Assembly: GCA_963726135.1 (NCBI GenBank)
Contig: CAVSBE010000008.1
Location: 2,294,001-2,358,000, forward strand
Reading direction: 5' to 3'
Length of the DNA: 64,000 nucleotides
Source of the DNA: Bog-473 sp963726135
GTDB taxonomy: Bacteria; Actinomycetota; Acidimicrobiia; Acidimicrobiales; RAAP-2
Shown piece after piece: positions 48,383 to 59,391 of this stretch. The number at the start of each line of letters is the position of its first letter. The first letter of the stretch is position 1. Below the pieces are notes generated by a model that had not been told where the DNA came from, ran no database searches, and saw nothing but the letters and a program-made list of their open reading frames with translations. The position numbers and the translations under genes were made by a program.

Positions 48383-49794
48383 GTGGACGATGCTCCCGTC
48401 CCGGCGGGCACGACTTCGCGGTCGTGGACCGGGACGCCGCGCAGGTCCGGGCCCTCGGCACCGGTGATACGCACCTCGACGAGGCTGCCCACCGGGAGAG
48501 CGGAGGGCAGATGGACGATGCCGTCGATCTCCGGCGCCTCGTGCGGCGTGCGGCCCCGGCCAGGAGCGTCGACGAGGACAGGGCGAACGGCCCCGATGAG
48601 ATTGTCCCGCTTGGCCGCGGTGATGGCGTCCTGGAGCTCGGCGCACTCGCGCAGGCGCTCGAGCGCGAGCCCGGGCGGGATCTGGTCGGCGAGTGCGGCG
48701 GCGTGCGTCCCGTCCTCGTTGGAGAACGGGAAGAAGCCGGCCCAATCGAGCTGCGCGTCCTCCAGGAAATGGAGGAGCAGGTCGTGGTCCCGCTCGGTCT
48801 CGCCGGGGTAGCCGAGGATGAAGGAGGACCGGAAGGTCGCATCGGGATCGGCGGCCCTGATGTCGGCGATGCGGCGCAGGAAGCGCTCGCCGTCACCCCA
48901 GCGGCGCATGCGGGCGAGCAACGGGCGCGCGACGTGCTGGAGCGAGAGGTCGAAGTAGGGCACGCCTGTGTGCAGGATCGTCTCGATCAGCTCGTCGGTG
49001 AGGCCGGAGGGGTAGAGGTAGAGGAGACGGGTGCGCTCGACCCGCATCGAGACGGCGCGGGTGAGGGCCGCTATCGGCGAGGGACCGTTGGCGATGCGGG
49101 CGCCGCGGCCTGGGCCCGTACGGTCGCGGCCGTACGAGGCAAGGTCCTGGGCGACGAGGACGATCTCGCGCAGTGGGGGGGCACCGTCGGCCGGCGTGTT
49201 GAGCGCGTCGACCTCGGCCAGGATCTCCTCGGGGGACCGTGACCGCTGCTTGCCCCGGAACGACGGGATGGCGCAGAACCCGCAGATCCGGTCGCACCCC
49301 TCGGCCACCTTCACGTAGGCCCAGGGAGCGCGGGCGGTCGGGCGTGGCAACTGCAGAAGATCGAAATCGTGGGCGGCAGCGCCCGGTGACGGCTCGGCAC
49401 CGGGCCGGCCCGGGCCAATGGAAACGGCGACCGGAGTGGGGGCGCCTCGAAGTGGGGACGTCGCGGTCAGATCGCGACCAAAGCCGGCGACGAGGTCGAC
49501 CTCAGGTAGAGCTGCGCGCAGCTCATCCCCGTAGCGCTCGGCCATGCAGCCGGTCACGACGAGTCGTGAACCGGCGGCGCGGCTGTCAGCCAGATCGAGG
49601 ATCGCCTCGATCGACTCCTGGCGTGCCGCCTCTATGAACGCACAAGTGTTCACAACGACGAGCTCGGCATCTCGGGGGTCCGAGGCGCGGCTGTAGCCCT
49701 GCGCATCGAGGTAGCCCTCGAGCTTGTCGGAATCCACCCGATTCTTGGGGCACCCCAGGGTCTGCAGCCAGTAGAGGCCCACGTCTTTGCACAC
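48379..49794 (-). CDS. rimO: Ribosomal protein S12 methylthiotransferase RimO
   Basis: 471 aa. Radical-SAM methylthiotransferase that modifies an aspartate of ribosomal protein S12. The N-terminal cluster domain is LYWLQTLGCPKNRVDSDKLE, with VVNTCAFIEAARQESIEAIL and VVTGCMAERYGDEL (three Cys). The radical-SAM motif is CDRICGFCAIPSFRGKQRSR. A C-terminal TRAM-like domain runs through VRPVLVDAPGRGRT. The start is uncertain among several GTG codons (49794 chosen; 49779 gives VGLYWLQ). The much longer open frame upstream crosses the tRNA gene and is not coding. The gene is intact. Confidence 0.93.
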   Translation of the reverse strand: MCKDVGLYWLQTLGCPKNRVDSDKLEGYLDAQGYSRASDPRDAELVVVNTCAFIEAARQESIEAILDLADSRAAGSRLVVTGCMAERYGDELRAALPEVDLVAGFGRDLTATSPLRGAPTPVAVSIGPGRPGAEPSPGAAAHDFDLLQLPRPTARAPWAYVKVAEGCDRICGFCAIPSFRGKQRSRSPEEILAEVDALNTPADGAPPLREIVLVAQDLASYGRDRTGPGRGARIANGPSPIAALTRAVSMRVERTRLLYLYPSGLTDELIETILHTGVPYFDLSLQHVARPLLARMRRWGDGERFLRRIADIRAADPDATFRSSFILGYPGETERDHDLLLHFLEDAQLDWAGFFPFSNEDGTHAAALADQIPPGLALERLRECAELQDAITAAKRDNLIGAVRPVLVDAPGRGRTPHEAPEIDGIVHLPSALPVGSLVEVRITGAEGPDLRGVPVHDREVVPAGTGASST

Positions 49795-49892
49795 ACTCCT
49801 CACACCAGGCCGGTCCGCCGGAGTGACGGTACGGCACGCCCGCCGAGGCGGGCGGACTTCAGGTTGCCGGGCACCGGGTGCCGACACCCGAG

Positions 49893-49981
49893 CGGAGAGG
49901 GAGGGATTTGAACCCTCGGACCCGGTTACCCAGGTCAACTCATTAGCAGTGAGTCCGATTCGGCCGCTCTCGCACCTCTCC
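49893..49981 (-). tRNA. tRNA-Ser (anticodon GCT)
   Basis: 89 bases on the minus strand. The acceptor stem GGAGAGG (49981-49975) pairs with CCTCTCC (49900-49894). A long variable arm (CCTGGGTAACCGGG region), the TTCAAAT T-loop and the anticodon loop CTGCTAA are present. The long extra arm and GCT anticodon identify serine. The CCA end is not encoded. The 5' half is duplicated at 59,551-59,583. Confidence 0.95.
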
Positions 49982-50625
49982 CAAGGCTTTCGCGTGCGAC
50001 GTCCGGATTCTTGTCCATAAATTCGCTCGCCAAATCCTATGGGCGACAAGCCTACGCGAACCTCGGATCCAGATCTGGCGGTCCGGGACACCGTCGAATC
50101 CCCGATCGGTAGCCCGACCTCGCCCCCTGGACGCTCCCAAACCAGCTGGACGCTTCGGAACTCAGTTCCGATCGCCCATCTCGCCGCGCCAGCACCCACT
50201 CGCAGTCCGAGATCGGGCCCTCCTTCTCAGTCCCTAGGCCGATCATTACTCGGCTTCGCGAATCTCCGGAGCATTGAGGCGCAGAGCAGTCAAGGCCGGC
50301 GGAGCCGAGGCGTCGGAGAGGAAGACGCCCATCACCTTCGACCGTGAGCCACCAACCGGTTGCGTGTCGGTTCGCCATCCGAATTCGAACCCTTGCTCCT
50401 GCTACGCGGACCGACTTGCCCGTCTCCCGGACGACCCGTATGAGCACCGTCGCCGAACTCGGGGTCGAATCTCCTGCGCTTCTACGGAATCGCAGCTGCT
50501 TACGCGATACCTCCACGGAAAGGGGATCTCAAGACCTGCGACCGGTCTGTACCTGTGAACGGATTGGGAGCCGAGTGTCCCTCGGATGTCATCGCCTCAG
50601 GACGGACGCGGGGGTCGCAATCGGA
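49982..50625. other. Non-coding flank between tRNA-Ser and the island's last gene
   Basis: Open frames here are short, unconserved and on both strands. I see no gene, transposase or integrase. This is the left edge of the low-GC island and the place where a lost integrase could once have been. Confidence 0.45.
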
Positions 50626-52105
50626 TCAAAGGACGCTGCTCCTGCTCCTCTGACCCACTCCGGGTAAGTTTGCAGACCAGTCCTCCAGGCCGGGAAGAAC
50701 AAAAGGCGGTGGGTCTGTCGAGCGCACGAACGACACAACGGCATCCCGAGTCACGGTATTCGCCATGAATCGAAGTGTTGCGGCCTTGGCTACATTGGGT
50801 ACCCTGATCTTCGTGAACCAGGCGATGGTTGTTGTTCGCTGAGGCAAAATATCGAGAAGCGACATGCAGAGTCCGCTGGCCCCAAGTCCAAGGCGATCTC
50901 TCACCACGTGCGGGGCTAGCTCGCGCATAGTGGCTAGAGGCCATGACTGGGTGTGAGTTCCCATCGCACTCGCGAGCTCGTCGAGAAGTGCCCTGGTCAA
51001 TCGTCGACCCGGCCGAAGCGAATTCCATACGTCGTCGAGCGGAACCGATGAATCGACTGGAACGGCCGTCTCCGCGACGAAGGGCGGTACGGGCTTCCAT
51101 TGTCGAAATTCTGAGCAGTTCGAGTAACCGACGAGCTCCGTCGACCGATTTAGGGTTCAGCTCGGGCCATTCCTCGAGCTGGGGCCAGTGCCCCGGATCC
51201 CATGCAACGATCCCGATCAGTCGTCCGATCATGTTCCAAGTGGTCAGGTACGCAATTTGGTCTTCCCCGCTCCATGACAATCCGAACTTCTCGAGCACCT
51301 CGAATACGGTGACACAGAAGAGAAGTTGCGTCGCGAGTAGGTCCTCTTGGTTCAACGGCTGACAGGCGGGTGGCCAATTCTCCGGTCCGAGCACGGCCTC
51401 GACTGCTTCTTGGTCCGGATGTTCGGTGAGAATCGTTCGGATGGTCTGATGAAGTAGCCGCAAGCCCATCACAGATCGGAAAGCCTGTCCCTTGTTGGCC
51501 GACCTTGCATCCCAAGCGTTCTCAATGGCGCCGTTGCTCTGCTCTCCTTCCGCAACGAAGCCGCTGGGGCCGAGCACAAACGTGACGAACTGAGCCGTCG
51601 CTCGTATCCTCCGGGTGAGGTCCCCTGGCCTGTCGTTCTGCAGATGGCCGGTTGCAGCAAGAACGCGCGCTCCCCAGCTTGTTGCGTAGGCCTGTGGGAG
51701 TGCGGCCAACAGAAGGGCGCTTCCGATCTCGCTTCCGTATTGATGGAAGAGCGACCGTGTCCTACTCAACTCGCTGATCGGGAAGGAAGGCAGCGCAACG
51801 CCGAACGGTCGTGATGGGTCGGCAAAACTGTTGGCATCTCCGTAGGAATCCGCTAGCACCGAACAGCCCATCTCGACAGTGGCATCCCACCATGTCCTGT
51901 ATATCGCCTTCTTGGGGTGCTCGATATGGTCTCCCAGCAGATTCTGGCCAATGCCCGGACCTTGTTCGTAGACGAGTTTCACATAGTCGACGCAATTCTC
52001 GTAACTCAAGGTTCCCAGGGCGTCGAGCGCAGTCTTCAACGGCTCGTCGCCAATCCTTCGCAGCTCGTCGAAATAGTCCTCTTGGGGCTTGGTGAGCGTT
52101 CGCAT
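50626..52105 (-). CDS. MpaB/rubber-oxygenase-like protein (DUF2236), frame broken once
   Basis: About 492 aa when bridged. HIEHPKKAIYRTWWDATVEM, RIRATAQFVTFVLGPSGF, VMGLRLLHQTIRTIL and PLNQEDLLATQLLFCVTVFE, then AYLTTWNMIGRLIGIVAW, follow the order of DUF2236/MpaB-type proteins. This group includes heme-dependent latex-clearing oxygenases; members need His/Lys/Arg near the heme, and a His is present in LLHQTI. The frame shifts near 51,085 and the ending is VPLDDVWNSLRPGRRLTRAL to PPPFVLPGLEDW. ATG 52105 is chosen. Last gene of the island operon. The reaction is unknown. Confidence 0.75.
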
Positions 52106-52112
52106 CTCGGGC

Positions 52113-53514
52113 TTACCTCCGAACGACATAGGTACGGGTGGAGCGAAGACCTCCGACCGGTGCTTCGACCTCGTAGTTGCTGGGGTCCCCGCAACGCTCC
52201 GGTAGCAGACCGCGGAGAATCCTGTCTTGGTCTTCGACTGAGTAGGGGGACCACCAGAGACTCTGGTCCTGCTGTCGCGACCGCATCATGTTCACTATCC
52301 AAATTCAAGCGATCGTCGTACCGGCGCCAGTCTCGAGCCGCCGATCCACGGCCGTCACCAAGGGACCGGTCGAAGCTGGCGACGAGGTTACACAGGTTCT
52401 CGTTAAATCGGGCGTCTTGCGTGGAGGATCTCGCTGCTGGAACCATGGGAAGTGAATTGAGATCATTGAGGTCGGGCGGGAAGAACGGAGCGATCGCCGA
52501 CCTCGGTGGTACGTCTTTGCCGAGTCTGAGCTTCTCGCACGGAAGAACGACGACCAAGATTTGATTCGTCATGAACCGAGCCCATGCTTCCGTCACCGAC
52601 TTGGTGACCGGCTCCATTTGAAACGGAGCCTCGAGCGCGGTCACCTGGCGAGGAACACCAGCAAGCCGTTCACCCCAACGAGCAGCGCTGTCGGTGAGCG
52701 CTGACGCAAACCGCTCGGGCACCTGGTTGATCGTTTGGCCAACTGCCTGGTGAAGAATGTCCTGCTCTACGGCTGAAATCGTAAGGTTCGCGAACAGGAT
52801 GCTCCGTGCACGAAGAGCATACAAACGTGGGAGCAAGGCGCTTCCCGGCTCATCCCTACGAAGCTGACGTATCTGAGCCGAGTACTTGGCCGCTTGCTCG
52901 TAGTGACCGAACGCCTGCCAGACCACTGTGAGGTGGCGCTCTCGGTCCAAGTAGTCCAGATCTCCCCATCTCCCGAGCCGCAACACCTGGTCGAAGGCCA
53001 AGTCTCGTCTTCTGTCCCTCGCCGCATCCGTTTGAGGCAATCCAATCGTCTCCGGATGAATTCGACTGAGAAAGATGAGCGTTGTGCTCACGAACACGAG
53101 CCGCTGTCCCCACGATAAGGCGCGGCTGACCCGCTGGCCGTCCGAGGCTCTCAAGCTGAACATGATCGGCGTTAGTGTCTTGCGAAGCCCTCCAGGGAGA
53201 AGGTGGTCCACACCTGACGGTGTCCGACGGAGTGCCAGATCCCGATTGACCGTCACCGTCGCCCACGTTGCGAAGTTGAACCAGTTCGCGTTACTCACAG
53301 CCAGCTCTCGCTGTTCGTCGATACACGACCAGACGCTCTCGCTCTCGTTGATGTAGCGGTCCAGCTCCCGCGCACAGCGCCAGTAGGTAAGCGCCACCCG
53401 ATGCACGCGCAAATCGGTATCACACGTGTTCGCTACCTCATTGATCCAACCCGACGTGAGAACCGAGTCCGTCCTGCTGACCCGACCAACGTTCTGCCGC
53501 TTCTTCCACCACAT
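52113..53514 (-). CDS. Hypothetical protein encoded before the MpaB-like gene, frame broken near the end
   Basis: About 466 aa. ATG 53514 follows a GGAGGT. The most striking motif is ELAVSNANWFNFATWATVTV with NRDLALRRTP. Further on are a helical region (RDRRRDLAFDQVLRLGRWGD, VVWQAFGHYEQAAKYSAQIR) and FMTNQILVVVLPCEKLRLGK. The frame changes near 52,300 to end in QDQSLWWSPYSVEDQDRILR and RTYVVRR, stopping seven bases before the next ATG. I do not know the family. Its tight linkage to the DUF2236 gene suggests they act together. Confidence 0.55.
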
Positions 53515-53547
53515 CTGTGGTCGCACCTCCGTTCAGAAGTTCTCCTA

Positions 53548-53838
53548 TCAGTAGCTCAAGTCGATCTTTCTACGCTGCACGGACTGTGATTGCTCGTCTC
53601 GTGGCGAACGACGGTCGGATTCGGACGCGAGACGGTCTCGTTGCTCCCGCACGACGTCCTCGGTGACCTCGACCAGATGTCGGGTTGCCGACAACAGCCC
53701 GAGCGCGGCGTCGAGCACCACGACCAGTGATTCGCGATTGGTGCGCGGCGGCGCGACGTCACCAGTTGGTGCGTTTCGGTCATCTTCGGCCCGGTCGCGT
53801 AGCAGTGACCAGATGGCGTCCTCGCTGGCATCAGTCAT
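53548..53838 (-). CDS. Small helical protein coupled to the ArsA-containing gene
   Basis: 96 aa. Mostly helix (DAIWSLLRDRAEDDRNAP, LDAALGLLSATRHLVEVTED, VVREQRDRLASESDRRS) with a basic, charged tail. The ATG overlaps the stop of the large regulator (ATGA), so its translation should be tied to it. I do not recognise a family. The amphipathic central helix would suit a protein-protein partner of the ArsA or Hsp20-like module; this is inference. Confidence 0.6.
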   Translation of the reverse strand: MTDASEDAIWSLLRDRAEDDRNAPTGDVAPPRTNRESLVVVLDAALGLLSATRHLVEVTEDVVREQRDRLASESDRRSPRDEQSQSVQRRKIDLSY

Positions 53839-56800
53839 TTGGTCGGGTCCCCGAACACGATCTCCAAATACTGACCCCGAAGGCCCGCGCGATCAACCGA
53901 CCGACCGGTGAGGCCGTCTGGAAGCTTCACCGATCGGCGGTACGAGCCGAGAGAGACAATCAAATCGTTGCCCTCCATTTCGATGTCGAGCTCGTCCCTG
54001 CTCGCACCCGGAACAAGGAGGCGGAGCACCGATTCGCGCCCGTCGGAGGCGATGTCCAGCGCAGGCGTGTCGACCAACTTGGCCAGTGGGTCGAGATCCC
54101 GATACAGCTCCGACCCCACATCTCGCAGCTGAGTTAGACCGATTGGCTCGTCCGGCCATTGGCGCACCTTCAGTATGGGTAACCCGGCAAACGAATCGGA
54201 GATCATTCGTAGTTTCGAAGCTCTGCTTTCTCCGTTCGGAACACGGTTCACCACGATGGCGTCGACCGTGTGCCCGTACAGCGCAAGATACGCCAGGGTC
54301 CGTTGCGCCTCTGAGATGACCACCCGCTCTGGGGTGAGGACCACTCGTGCCGTGGTCTTCTCTGAAGTGAGCACTGTGCGGAGCTGCCGAAGCTCCCCGC
54401 TCATCTCTTCGATCGAGTCCATAACAGCTGCGTCAGGAAGTGGGACAGAGAATGACCTTTCGATTCGGCGACGCCCCCACTTGCCAAAGGCACCTCCGCG
54501 ACCGAAGAGGCGTTCCGAGTACCACTGCAGGACCTCAGGGAGACTCAGCAGCCTCAAGCTGTCGGCACTGGGGGCACAGTCCACGATGATCGCCTCCCAC
54601 TCGCCGCTGACCGCGAGTGCTCGGAGCCGCGTCAAGGCGACCAGTTGGTCGAGGCCTGGAACCACGACGAGTTCGTCCAACCGCAACTGATCAACCTCTG
54701 CCATTCCCAAGACACGCTTAAGGTAATGAGCGATCGTCGACCACGACTGTTGTAGTTCGTGCCGAGCGTCGATCTGCAATCCGTCGAGTTTGGCAGCGAT
54801 GGGTGCTGGAGTCGGCCCGATGGCCATCCCCAGAACGTCCGACAAGGAATGGGCAGCGTCCGTGGAGACAAGGAGCGTTCGCGAACCGCGATCGGCCGCA
54901 GTCACGGCGGCCGCCGCGGAGAGGGTCGTCTTGCCGACGCCACCCTTCCCGGTCATCAAGACCGTTCGTGTTGGGGAGGGTGATGGGGTTGTCACCACAG
55001 GCACCCGATCACGCAACTGCTCGATAGAGCGGAACACTGACACCAAACCCCTTGAGCGGAACGGTATCGACGTATTCGAACACCGCGAACGCGATCCCAC
55101 GGTTTCCATCACGTCCTCTCCCACGAGCACTTGGCCCGCACCGGCTGCGGCGCAGATTCGAACAGCTCGGACGACGGTTTGGCCGACAAAAGTATCGTGG
55201 CTTTCGATCACATCGCCGCGCGCCATCCCAATGCGGACACGCAACAAGGAGTCGGGATGGTTGACGTTTGCCTCATCGAGATCAGCTTGCACGGCTTGGG
55301 CGAATCTCAACGCATCGTCGACGTCCTCAAACATAACGAGAAGTCCATCCCCAGTGAAGGCAAACTCAGATCCGTTGAACTGATTCAATCGCCGCCTGGC
55401 AATATCGGTGTGCTCACTGAGGAGCTCCCGGTATCTTTCGTCGCCCACCTCCACATTGAGTTCGGTGGATGCAACCAAATCAGTACATTCGACGACGACA
55501 TCGGCGAGCCTCCGGGGGTGGTCGGTTTGCTCCGACCGTTGGGTCGTCACGGTGCTCTCGAGAGCCGACCTGCATTGAATGATCATGTCATGCTCCGAGA
55601 CGGCAGAGGCCCGGACTGCCAGGCGTGATCTGCCGGGACCAACGTCGGATTCAAGCATCTGACCGAATTCCATGTTGGCTTTTGCGTCCTTGTACGGCCT
55701 CGTCATCTCCGGAAGTCCGATCCTGCATCGGTAGGCGAGATATGCCAATTCAACGTCTCCGTGTCGAGCCAGGACGTACGCTGATTCGAGATACGTCTCC
55801 GCTAGCTGTGAGCGGTTGCCAGAACCACCCAGCAGCTCCAGTACCTCGAGCAATGCGCGCGCAGCACCTGCGATGTCCTCCAGCTTCCTTCGCGCTCTCG
55901 CCAGCGCCAGAAGATTCACGCTGAGATTCCAACGACTGCCCACCCTCCGAGTTGCGTCGATCGCTTTCTCGAACGCTTCGCTCGCTGCCTCCGGATCTTC
56001 GTCCAAGAGGAATTGACCAAGGCAATAGAGCGTGAGCTGCGTGCAGTCGGGGTTGTTGAGCCGTCGAGCCAGCACTATCGCCTCGTCGATCCGTTCGCTG
56101 GCGGACTTGGTCTGGTCAAACAGCCAGTAGCTGATCGCTTCGAAGCACAAGCCGGCGATTTGCCAATACGGATCGCCGGAGGCTTTGGTCTCGGCTACGA
56201 AGTCCCGAAGATGTTCGAACCCGTCGGCTGCCCGCCCCGCGTAGCCATAGGCGTCGATGAGTGCCAGATGAGCCCAGAACGTGAAAGGCTGCCTGGCAAA
56301 GTCTACCGAACGAAACGCTCGCTCGCCGAGCTCTATCGCTCGGTCGGTGTCACCCTCATACCAATATCCGAGGGCGGCCGCCCCACATACTTCCGCCAAT
56401 AGAGGCGAGTGCTGGTCGAGGGCGTTCACCAACTTTGATGCCCATCCATAGACCTCCGAGATCATGTGGAGCAGACAAAACTGAAAGAGCGCCACGACGA
56501 GAGTCGCGGCCTCTTCGACAAGGTCGCGCTCCATCAGATACTCGACGGCCTGGCGGGAATCGGGGAAGTCGGCGAGGAGGACCTCCGATGATCGCTCCTC
56601 TTCGTCTGTTTGCACCAGTGGTGCGATTTGCTGCGCACGTTCGACCAGCAATGCAGCGTGGCGTTGCCGCAGAGTCTCCCATTCGTCGTGACTCATGAGC
56701 TCTTGTGCGAACTTCTTGGCATGGCGAAAGAGACGAAACCTGGTCGAGTCCTGGCTTGTGCGGACAACCATGCTCGTCCTCACCAGCCGGTCGAACGCTC

Positions 56801-58496
56801 GATCGCTCCCCTCTCCCGCCTGAGCGATCCTGAGCGCCATGTCCCGGCTGAATGACCCGGCGAACACTGCAAGTGCCTGAAACATCCGGCGCTCGAGCTC
56901 GGAGAGGAGATCGAATGACCACCTGATCGATCCCAGAACACTCGGCTGGTGTCTATCCCCAAGTTCGTTCTCGAGCCGCTGCAGAAGGTCCGTCGTTGCC
57001 GATGCCAACTCGCTCAGCGATTCGACATCGAGCCGTGCCGCTACGAGCTCAATGCCGAACGGTAAGCCATTCATGCGACGGCAGATCTCTCCAATCGAGG
57101 TCGCACTCTCACGGTCGAGCGAAAAGGTACGATCTGCCAGCCGAGCTCGGTTCCAGAAGAGGCGAACGCAGGGATTGAGTTTCAGCTGTTCTAGGTCAGC
57201 GTTGCTCCGGTCGGGGACTTCGAGCGGAGGCACGGCCATTCGCCGCTCGCCGGGAAGTGCCAAGGATTCGCGAGACGTCGCCAGAATATGGACCAGGGGC
57301 AACTGTTCAGGACGCGAGCAACGAGCTCACGAATTTCCGCCACCAGGTGCTCACAGTTGTCCAAGACCAAAAGGAGCCGGGCCGGACGAAGGAATCGCAC
57401 GACAGCCTCGTAGGTCGATTCGCCCTCACTCGCAGTGGCGTGGAGAGCTGTGAGCACCGCTTCCCCCACTCGATCGCTGCCGTCGAGGACGGACAGATCG
57501 ATGAATCGGACACCATCGTCGAATTCGCTGCCCGTTCGGGCGATCCGAATCGCGAGACTCGACTTTCCGATTCCGCCCGCACCCCACAGTGTGACCAAAC
57601 GGTGTTCGCGGACAGCTCCGATGGTGTCAGCGATCAAATTCATCTCGACCAAGGAGCTCCGAAACCTCGGTGGGCAGATCTGCACAGATTTGGGCTGGCG
57701 ACGGGAAGAACGAGGGCGTCTCGACAGGCGTGATCTGCAGGCCGGCCGGAAGCCAATCCAGCTCGTCCCTTTGGTTGAGTATCGCGTCCTCAAGCGCCAC
57801 AAGCTCTGCCGACGGCTCGATCCCTACTGCGTCAACGAGATAGTCACGCAGGCGCTGGAAAGCGCGGAGCGCCTCAGCCTGCCTGCCTGAGCGATAGAGG
57901 GCCACCATCAGCTGTGCCCAGAATCGCTCCCGGAGTGGGTGCTCGGATACCGCGGCTTCGCTCAACGCGACTACGTTCGCATAGTCGCCGATGGCCAGGC
58001 GGGCATCGAGGCATGCTTCCGTCGTCGCCAGTCGCAGGTTCTCCAGGCGGACGATCTCCGGCGTCGCCCATGCCGCCCCGGCAACATCCATGAGTGCCGG
58101 ACCTCGCCACAGGTCTAGGGCACCTTGCTGGATGTCCAGAGCACGGCGCCATTCTCCTCGGCGCAGGGCATCTTGTCCGGAGGATGCTGCCTGCTCGAAC
58201 GTGGAGACGTCCAGTTCACCTGCTTCCACGACCACCGAGTAGCCACCGCCAAGACTGACGATTCGGTCGGGTCCGAGCGCACGGCGCAGGAGAGAAATGT
58301 GGCTTGACAAGGTCGAACGGGCTCCGGGCGGAGGTTTCGAGTCCCAAAGATCTTCAGCCAGGAGGTCGGCAGACACCACCTGATTGCTCGACACCAACAT
58401 CCGCACCAGCAGTGCTCGGCGGCGAAAGCCATTGATCTGAACCTGGCCCGCGTCCGCGCCAACCTCGAGTGCGCCCAAAATTCCGAACACGATCAC
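53835..58496 (-). CDS. Giant SARP/NB-ARC/TPR/cyclase/ArsA/Hsp20-like signalling protein, two compensating frameshifts
   Basis: About 1553 aa. Order: OmpR-like DNA-binding domain (VFGILGALEVGADAG, SRALLVRML-like helix) and BTAD; NB-ARC P-loop LVTLWGAGGIGKSSLA with LLLVLDNCEHL; a winged helix and helical TPR-like repeats; a class III cyclase domain (VVVECTDLVASTEL, FTGDGLLVMF); ArsA ATPase (VLMTGKGGVGKTTL, LLVSTDAAHS); and an Hsp20-like end (LDIEMEGNDLIVSLGSYRR). The P-loop segment is in a different frame, entered near 57,645 and left in a GGGG run at 57,296-57,299, after which the original frame returns. The cyclase keeps both metal Asp but lacks the substrate Lys and transition-state Asn. First gene of the island operon. 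Confidence 0.8.
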
Positions 58497-58761
58497 GGTT
58501 GTGCACTGCTCCTCGGCCGCGGGCCAGTGACGGCACAATAGCTGTTGCCCGCCCAGTTCGCGGCCGTCCGGACAACCGACTCCGAGGCCAGCGCCCCAGT
58601 TCAGGACAGGGGAACTGCTCGACGCATGAGGCCCCCAGGGCTCCGACCACTGTTCGGGCTTAACCGAGCAAGCGCAGTGAGCCGGAGGTTCCGCTCGCCC
58701 ATCCGTTCTCTCTTGGATGCTGATTGGACGGTCCTTGGATCTCCTTCCCTCAGGGTGGTGT

Positions 58762-58791
58762 CACGGGGATCGGGACTGGCCCGATCCCGTG
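58762..58791. promoter_or_regulatory. Hairpin/operator candidate before the cNMP-binding gene
   Basis: GGGATCGGG (58766-58774) and CCCGATCCC (58780-58788) form a perfect 9-bp inverted repeat around ACTGG, extended by CACG/CGTG. It lies 22 bases before the start codon in the shared divergent region with the large regulator. Confidence 0.5.
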
Positions 58792-58812
58792 GATCACAGA
58801 GGAGCACCGGCC

Positions 58813-59391
58813 ATGATCAGAAGATGCTGCAACATGACGCGTGTTCGGACACTCAAGACGTTTCCGCTGTTCTCCGCCTGTTCGATACGTGACCTTAGTC
58901 GGATCGATTCGTTGACTGGCGACCTCCACGTCGAAGCGGGCCGCGTCCTCACGTTTGCCCACCACCCGGGCTACGAATTCTTCATCGTGATGAATGGAAC
59001 GGCGACGGTGTGGTGCCACGGAGTGGAGCTCGACCGACTTGGGCCGGGTTCGTTCTTCGGGGAGCTGGCCCTTCTCTCCGGTCAAAATCGAGTAGCCACC
59101 GTCGTGGCCGATTCCGACATGGATCTCTTGGTCATGTCCGTTCAGGAGTTTCGGAGCCCACACTTCCAGATAGAACCGGTCAAGGACGTGATGCTTGCCA
59201 CGGTTGCAGAACGCCTATGCCGAACGAACGAAGGCTGGGCCCGCGCGGTGGCAGAGCCAGCGGCGTCTCGCCTTCCGCTCTTGCCCGACTCGTCCACGGC
59301 CGGTTTTTCGGGAGCCACGCGGTCTCGGGAATACGAAGATCGGGCACTCAGGCTCTTGCCGGACGGCGTCCACCTTATGAACAGGTTGTAA
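58813..59391 (+). CDS. Cyclic-nucleotide-binding-domain protein
   Basis: 192 aa. ATG 58813 is preceded by GAGGAG at eight bases; ATG 58834 is an alternative. The cNMP-binding barrel covers about residues 15-130: LKTFPLFSACSIRDLSRIDS, YEFFIVMNGTATVWCHGVEL, LGPGSFFGELALLSGQNRVA (the phosphate-binding cassette, with GEL and R) and VVADSDMDLLVMSVQEF. No DNA-binding helix-turn-helix follows; the remaining 60 residues are not recognised. It is divergent from the giant regulator, whose degenerate cyclase domain makes a nucleotide-signalling link tempting but unproven. Confidence 0.87.
   Translation: MIRRCCNMTRVRTLKTFPLFSACSIRDLSRIDSLTGDLHVEAGRVLTFAHHPGYEFFIVMNGTATVWCHGVELDRLGPGSFFGELALLSGQNRVATVVADSDMDLLVMSVQEFRSPHFQIEPVKDVMLATVAERLCRTNEGWARAVAEPAASRLPLLPDSSTAGFSGATRSREYEDRALRLLPDGVHLMNRL

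Noticed and set aside
48379..50199. A longer RimO starting upstream of the tRNA gene
   Set aside because: The extra N-terminus would be translated through tRNA-Ser and matches no RimO; conserved residues begin at LYWLQTLGCPKN.
50350..50440. A tRNA-like TTCGAA loop near 50,375
   Set aside because: Flanking bases do not form a T-stem and no acceptor or anticodon arm can be drawn.
49982..50625. An integrase for the tRNA-Ser island
   Set aside because: No frame shows the tyrosine-recombinase R..HxxR..Y layout or a serine-recombinase start.
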